The notes under the pieces: model-generated
What the model was told of the DNA's origin: nothing
What the model saw: only the letters and a program-made list of their open reading frames with translations
Databases searched by the model: none
Shown: one piece after another, positions 14,727 to 15,924 of the stretch
Numbering within the stretch: position 1 is the first letter of the stretch
How the letters are laid out: each line of letters starts with the position of its first letter
Translations under genes and position numbers: made by a program
Assembly (NCBI GenBank): GCA_039807445.1
Contig: JBDHRG010000085.1
Location: 1 to 15,924 of the forward strand
DNA from: JBDHRG01 sp039807445
Lineage (GTDB): Bacteria > Pseudomonadota > Gammaproteobacteria > Competibacterales > Competibacteraceae
DNA: 15,924 bases
Direction of reading: 5' to 3'

Positions 14727-15287
14727 TCAGTCGCCGGCGCCCACCGCGTACACGCCGGGCAGGTTGCGCAGGTATTCGTGGTAATCCATGCCGCAGCCGA
14801 ACACGTAGCGGTCGGGCACCTGCAGGCCGACGAAGTCGACGCTGAAGCCGGACACCTTGCGCGCGTGCACCTTGTCGACCAGCACCGCGCTCAGCACCTC
14901 GCGCGCGCCCATCGCGTGCAGCTCGCGGACGATGGCCTCGAGCGTGTAGCCCTCGTCGAAGATGTCGTCGAGCACCAGCACGGTGCGCCCGGCGACCTCG
15001 GGGCGCGGCTTCACCACCCAGTGCAGCGTGCCGCCGCGGGTGTCGCCACGGTAGCGCGTGGCGTGCAGGTAGCCCATCTGCAGCGGGAAGGCGAGGCGCG
15101 GCAGCAGTTGCCCGGCCGGCACCACGCCACCGTTCAGCACCACCAGCACCACCGGGTTGGCGTCGTGCAGGCGCTCGGTGATCGCCGCCGCCAGCCGGTC
15201 GTAGGCGGCATCGACCTCGGCCGCGGAGTGCAGCAGGTCGGCGCGCGCCTGCACGGCACGCACCTCTTCGGGGAGCACGGTGGTCAT
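14727..15287 (-). CDS. hpt: Hypoxanthine-guanine phosphoribosyltransferase
   Basis: This 186-residue type I phosphoribosyltransferase has the usual length of the family. It transfers phosphoribose from PRPP to hypoxanthine or guanine, giving IMP or GMP. Visible motifs are loop I LNGG (51-54), the HATRY stretch (75-79), the PRPP-binding motif VLVLDDIFDEGYTL (103-116, with paired D107-D108), DKVHARK near 138-144 and the purine-site end VPDRYVFGCGMDYHEYLRNLP. The ATG at 15287 has GAGG seven bases upstream. It lies 19 bases after the DsrE-like gene and 33 before the methylthioinosine phosphorylase, whose hypoxanthine product it would use directly. A xanthine-preferring enzyme is less likely given the DFVGLQVPDRYVFG ending. 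Confidence 0.93.
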   Translation of the reverse strand: MTTVLPEEVRAVQARADLLHSAAEVDAAYDRLAAAITERLHDANPVVLVVLNGGVVPAGQLLPRLAFPLQMGYLHATRYRGDTRGGTLHWVVKPRPEVAGRTVLVLDDIFDEGYTLEAIVRELHAMGAREVLSAVLVDKVHARKVSGFSVDFVGLQVPDRYVFGCGMDYHEYLRNLPGVYAVGAGD

Positions 15288-15306
15288 CGGGAGGCCTCGG
15301 GCGCGG

Positions 15307-15675
15307 TCAGTAGGTGAAGGTCACGGTGGCGTCGTCCATCGCCTCGCTGATGATGTAGGCGGCGCCGACGGTCTCGCGCACCTCGGGGATCAGGTCCTGC
15401 CCCCAGCTTTCGAGGGTGTTGGTGCACACCTTGAACACCACGCCGTTGTCGGCGGCGTCGCGGATCAGGTCGTAGGCGCTGCGCTGGCCGTCGCGCCCCA
15501 GGCGCACGCTCTCGGCGTAGCCGCGGATCGCGAGGCGCCCGGAAATGCCGGTGAGGACCATCTCGACCTCGTACTCCATCGCCGCGGCGACGGTCGCCTG
15601 GGCGAACACCGCGGCCAGCGCCTGGCCCTGTTCCGGGTCGGTATTGGTCATCAGGATCAACAGCTTGTCGGCCAT
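15307..15675 (-). CDS. DsrE-like family protein
   Basis: This 122-residue single-domain protein begins MADKLLILMTNTDPEQG and continues with AAMEYEVEMVLTGISG, the strand-helix pattern of the DsrE/YchN-like fold. Members include sulfur-relay proteins (TusD/DsrE) that carry persulfide on a conserved cysteine. The single cysteine C84 (VFKVCTNTLESWG) is at a plausible place for such a residue. It is cytoplasmic, with no signal peptide. The ATG at 15675 has GGAG with about six bases of spacing. As first gene of the run leading to hpt and the methylthioinosine phosphorylase, it may serve a sulfur-related side of the same salvage route, but that link is only suggested by position. The fold call is fairly sure; function in this cell is unknown. 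Confidence 0.82.
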   Translation of the reverse strand: MADKLLILMTNTDPEQGQALAAVFAQATVAAAMEYEVEMVLTGISGRLAIRGYAESVRLGRDGQRSAYDLIRDAADNGVVFKVCTNTLESWGQDLIPEVRETVGAAYIISEAMDDATVTFTY

Positions 15676-15724
15676 CTTCGGCTCCGCGCGGGGGCGCCCG
15701 CGGGCAGCGGTGCGAGGACGCGGG

Positions 15725-15730
15725 ATTATA
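15725..15730 (-). promoter_or_regulatory. Possible -10 box for the DsrE-hpt operon
   Basis: A perfect TATAAT on the minus strand stands out in a surrounding run of G and C, 49 bases before the DsrE-like start. The hexamer 17 bases upstream (TGGCGG) is a poor -35, so an activator may be needed if this is the promoter. Confidence 0.45.
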
Positions 15731-15760
15731 GGGAGCGCCCCCCGCCCCCGCCAGCCGCGC

Positions 15761-15924
15761 CTAGATGTCCATGTCGAGCAGCGGGTGGGCGTCGTAGTCG
15801 GCGACCAGGCGCACCGCGCGCTGCCACGGCTCGCTCACCTGCAGCTCGGCACGCGCCAGCCGCCCGCGCCCGTGCAGGCGCACCAGGCGCAGCTGCGCGG
15901 CGGGGTCGGCAGGATCGGCGAGCC
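15761..15924 (-). CDS. C-terminal fragment of an unidentified protein
   Basis: A minus-strand frame enters from the right edge and ends with TAG at 15761-15763, giving about the last 54 residues: a mixed charged region with LRLVRLHGRGRLARAELQ, then VSEPWQRAVRLVADYDAHPL, and the ending LLDMDI. Third-position G/C bias supports coding. No membrane segment or known motif is visible and I do not recognise the family. An 85-base gap containing the TATAAT box separates it from the DsrE-like gene. Confidence 0.55.
   Translation of the reverse strand, partial: LADPADPAAQLRLVRLHGRGRLARAELQVSEPWQRAVRLVADYDAHPLLDMDI

Noticed and set aside
1..15924. Preference for AGG arginine codons after a preceding C in several genes
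   Set aside because: Noticed by eye in mfd and the iron genes, but CGC in the same context also occurs. Without a full count it cannot be separated from chance or general codon bias.
1..15924. CRISPR arrays, tRNA or rRNA genes, insertion-sequence transposases, phage genes
   Set aside because: No regularly spaced repeats, cloverleaf-like sequences or transposase/integrase motifs were seen on either strand.

Overview
The window is very GC-rich (about 70% by eye), with densely packed genes, short gaps and strong G/C preference at third codon positions. The gene set (HrpB, Mfd, short type-2 ArgC, CysE, a UvrY/GacA-type regulator, P19-type iron protein, and S-methyl-5'-thioinosine phosphorylase beside a hypoxanthine phosphoribosyltransferase) points to a proteobacterium. 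A betaproteobacterium of the Rhodocyclales type is my best guess; a high-GC gammaproteobacterium is not excluded. No tRNA, rRNA, CRISPR array, transposase or phage gene was seen. No gene-free stretch exceeds 300 bases; the longest (3886-4148) holds a large inverted repeat.

Left part (1-4148). The 3' end of a gene resembling the LssY C-terminal domain converges on a response regulator with an unusual layout: receiver, long coiled coil and a C-terminal membrane anchor. Divergent from it is the DEAH-box helicase HrpB. After hrpB comes a roughly 200-bp intergenic element with perfect 25-bp inverted arms and nested small palindromes.

Centre (4149-9987). A UvrY/GacA-type response regulator is transcribed divergently from mfd, the transcription-repair coupling factor. 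The regulator's leader places a 7-bp hairpin between a Shine-Dalgarno-like run and the start codon. mfd converges on argC (arginine synthesis) with a 13-base gap. Beyond argC lies a DUF4136-type lipoprotein gene.

Iron block (10083-11972). A periplasmic P19-type iron-binding protein and a NapH/FtrD-like membrane iron-sulfur protein are tightly coupled. The FTR1-type permease and the cupredoxin that normally complete such a ferrous-iron system are not in the window. A weak Fur-like site lies upstream.

Right part (12123-15924). A small membrane-anchored protein of unknown function is divergent from cysE (cysteine synthesis). A run on the minus strand then reads, in transcription order: DsrE-like protein, hypoxanthine-guanine phosphoribosyltransferase, S-methyl-5'-thioinosine phosphorylase and two very small two-helix membrane proteins. 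The phosphorylase releases hypoxanthine and the transferase converts hypoxanthine to IMP, so the operon links methylthio-nucleoside recycling to purine salvage. The right edge holds the C-terminal end of an unidentified gene.

Most of the window is ordinary core metabolism. The parts most worth a second look are the tail-anchored response regulator, the inverted-repeat element, the incomplete iron system, and the salvage operon with its two mini membrane proteins.
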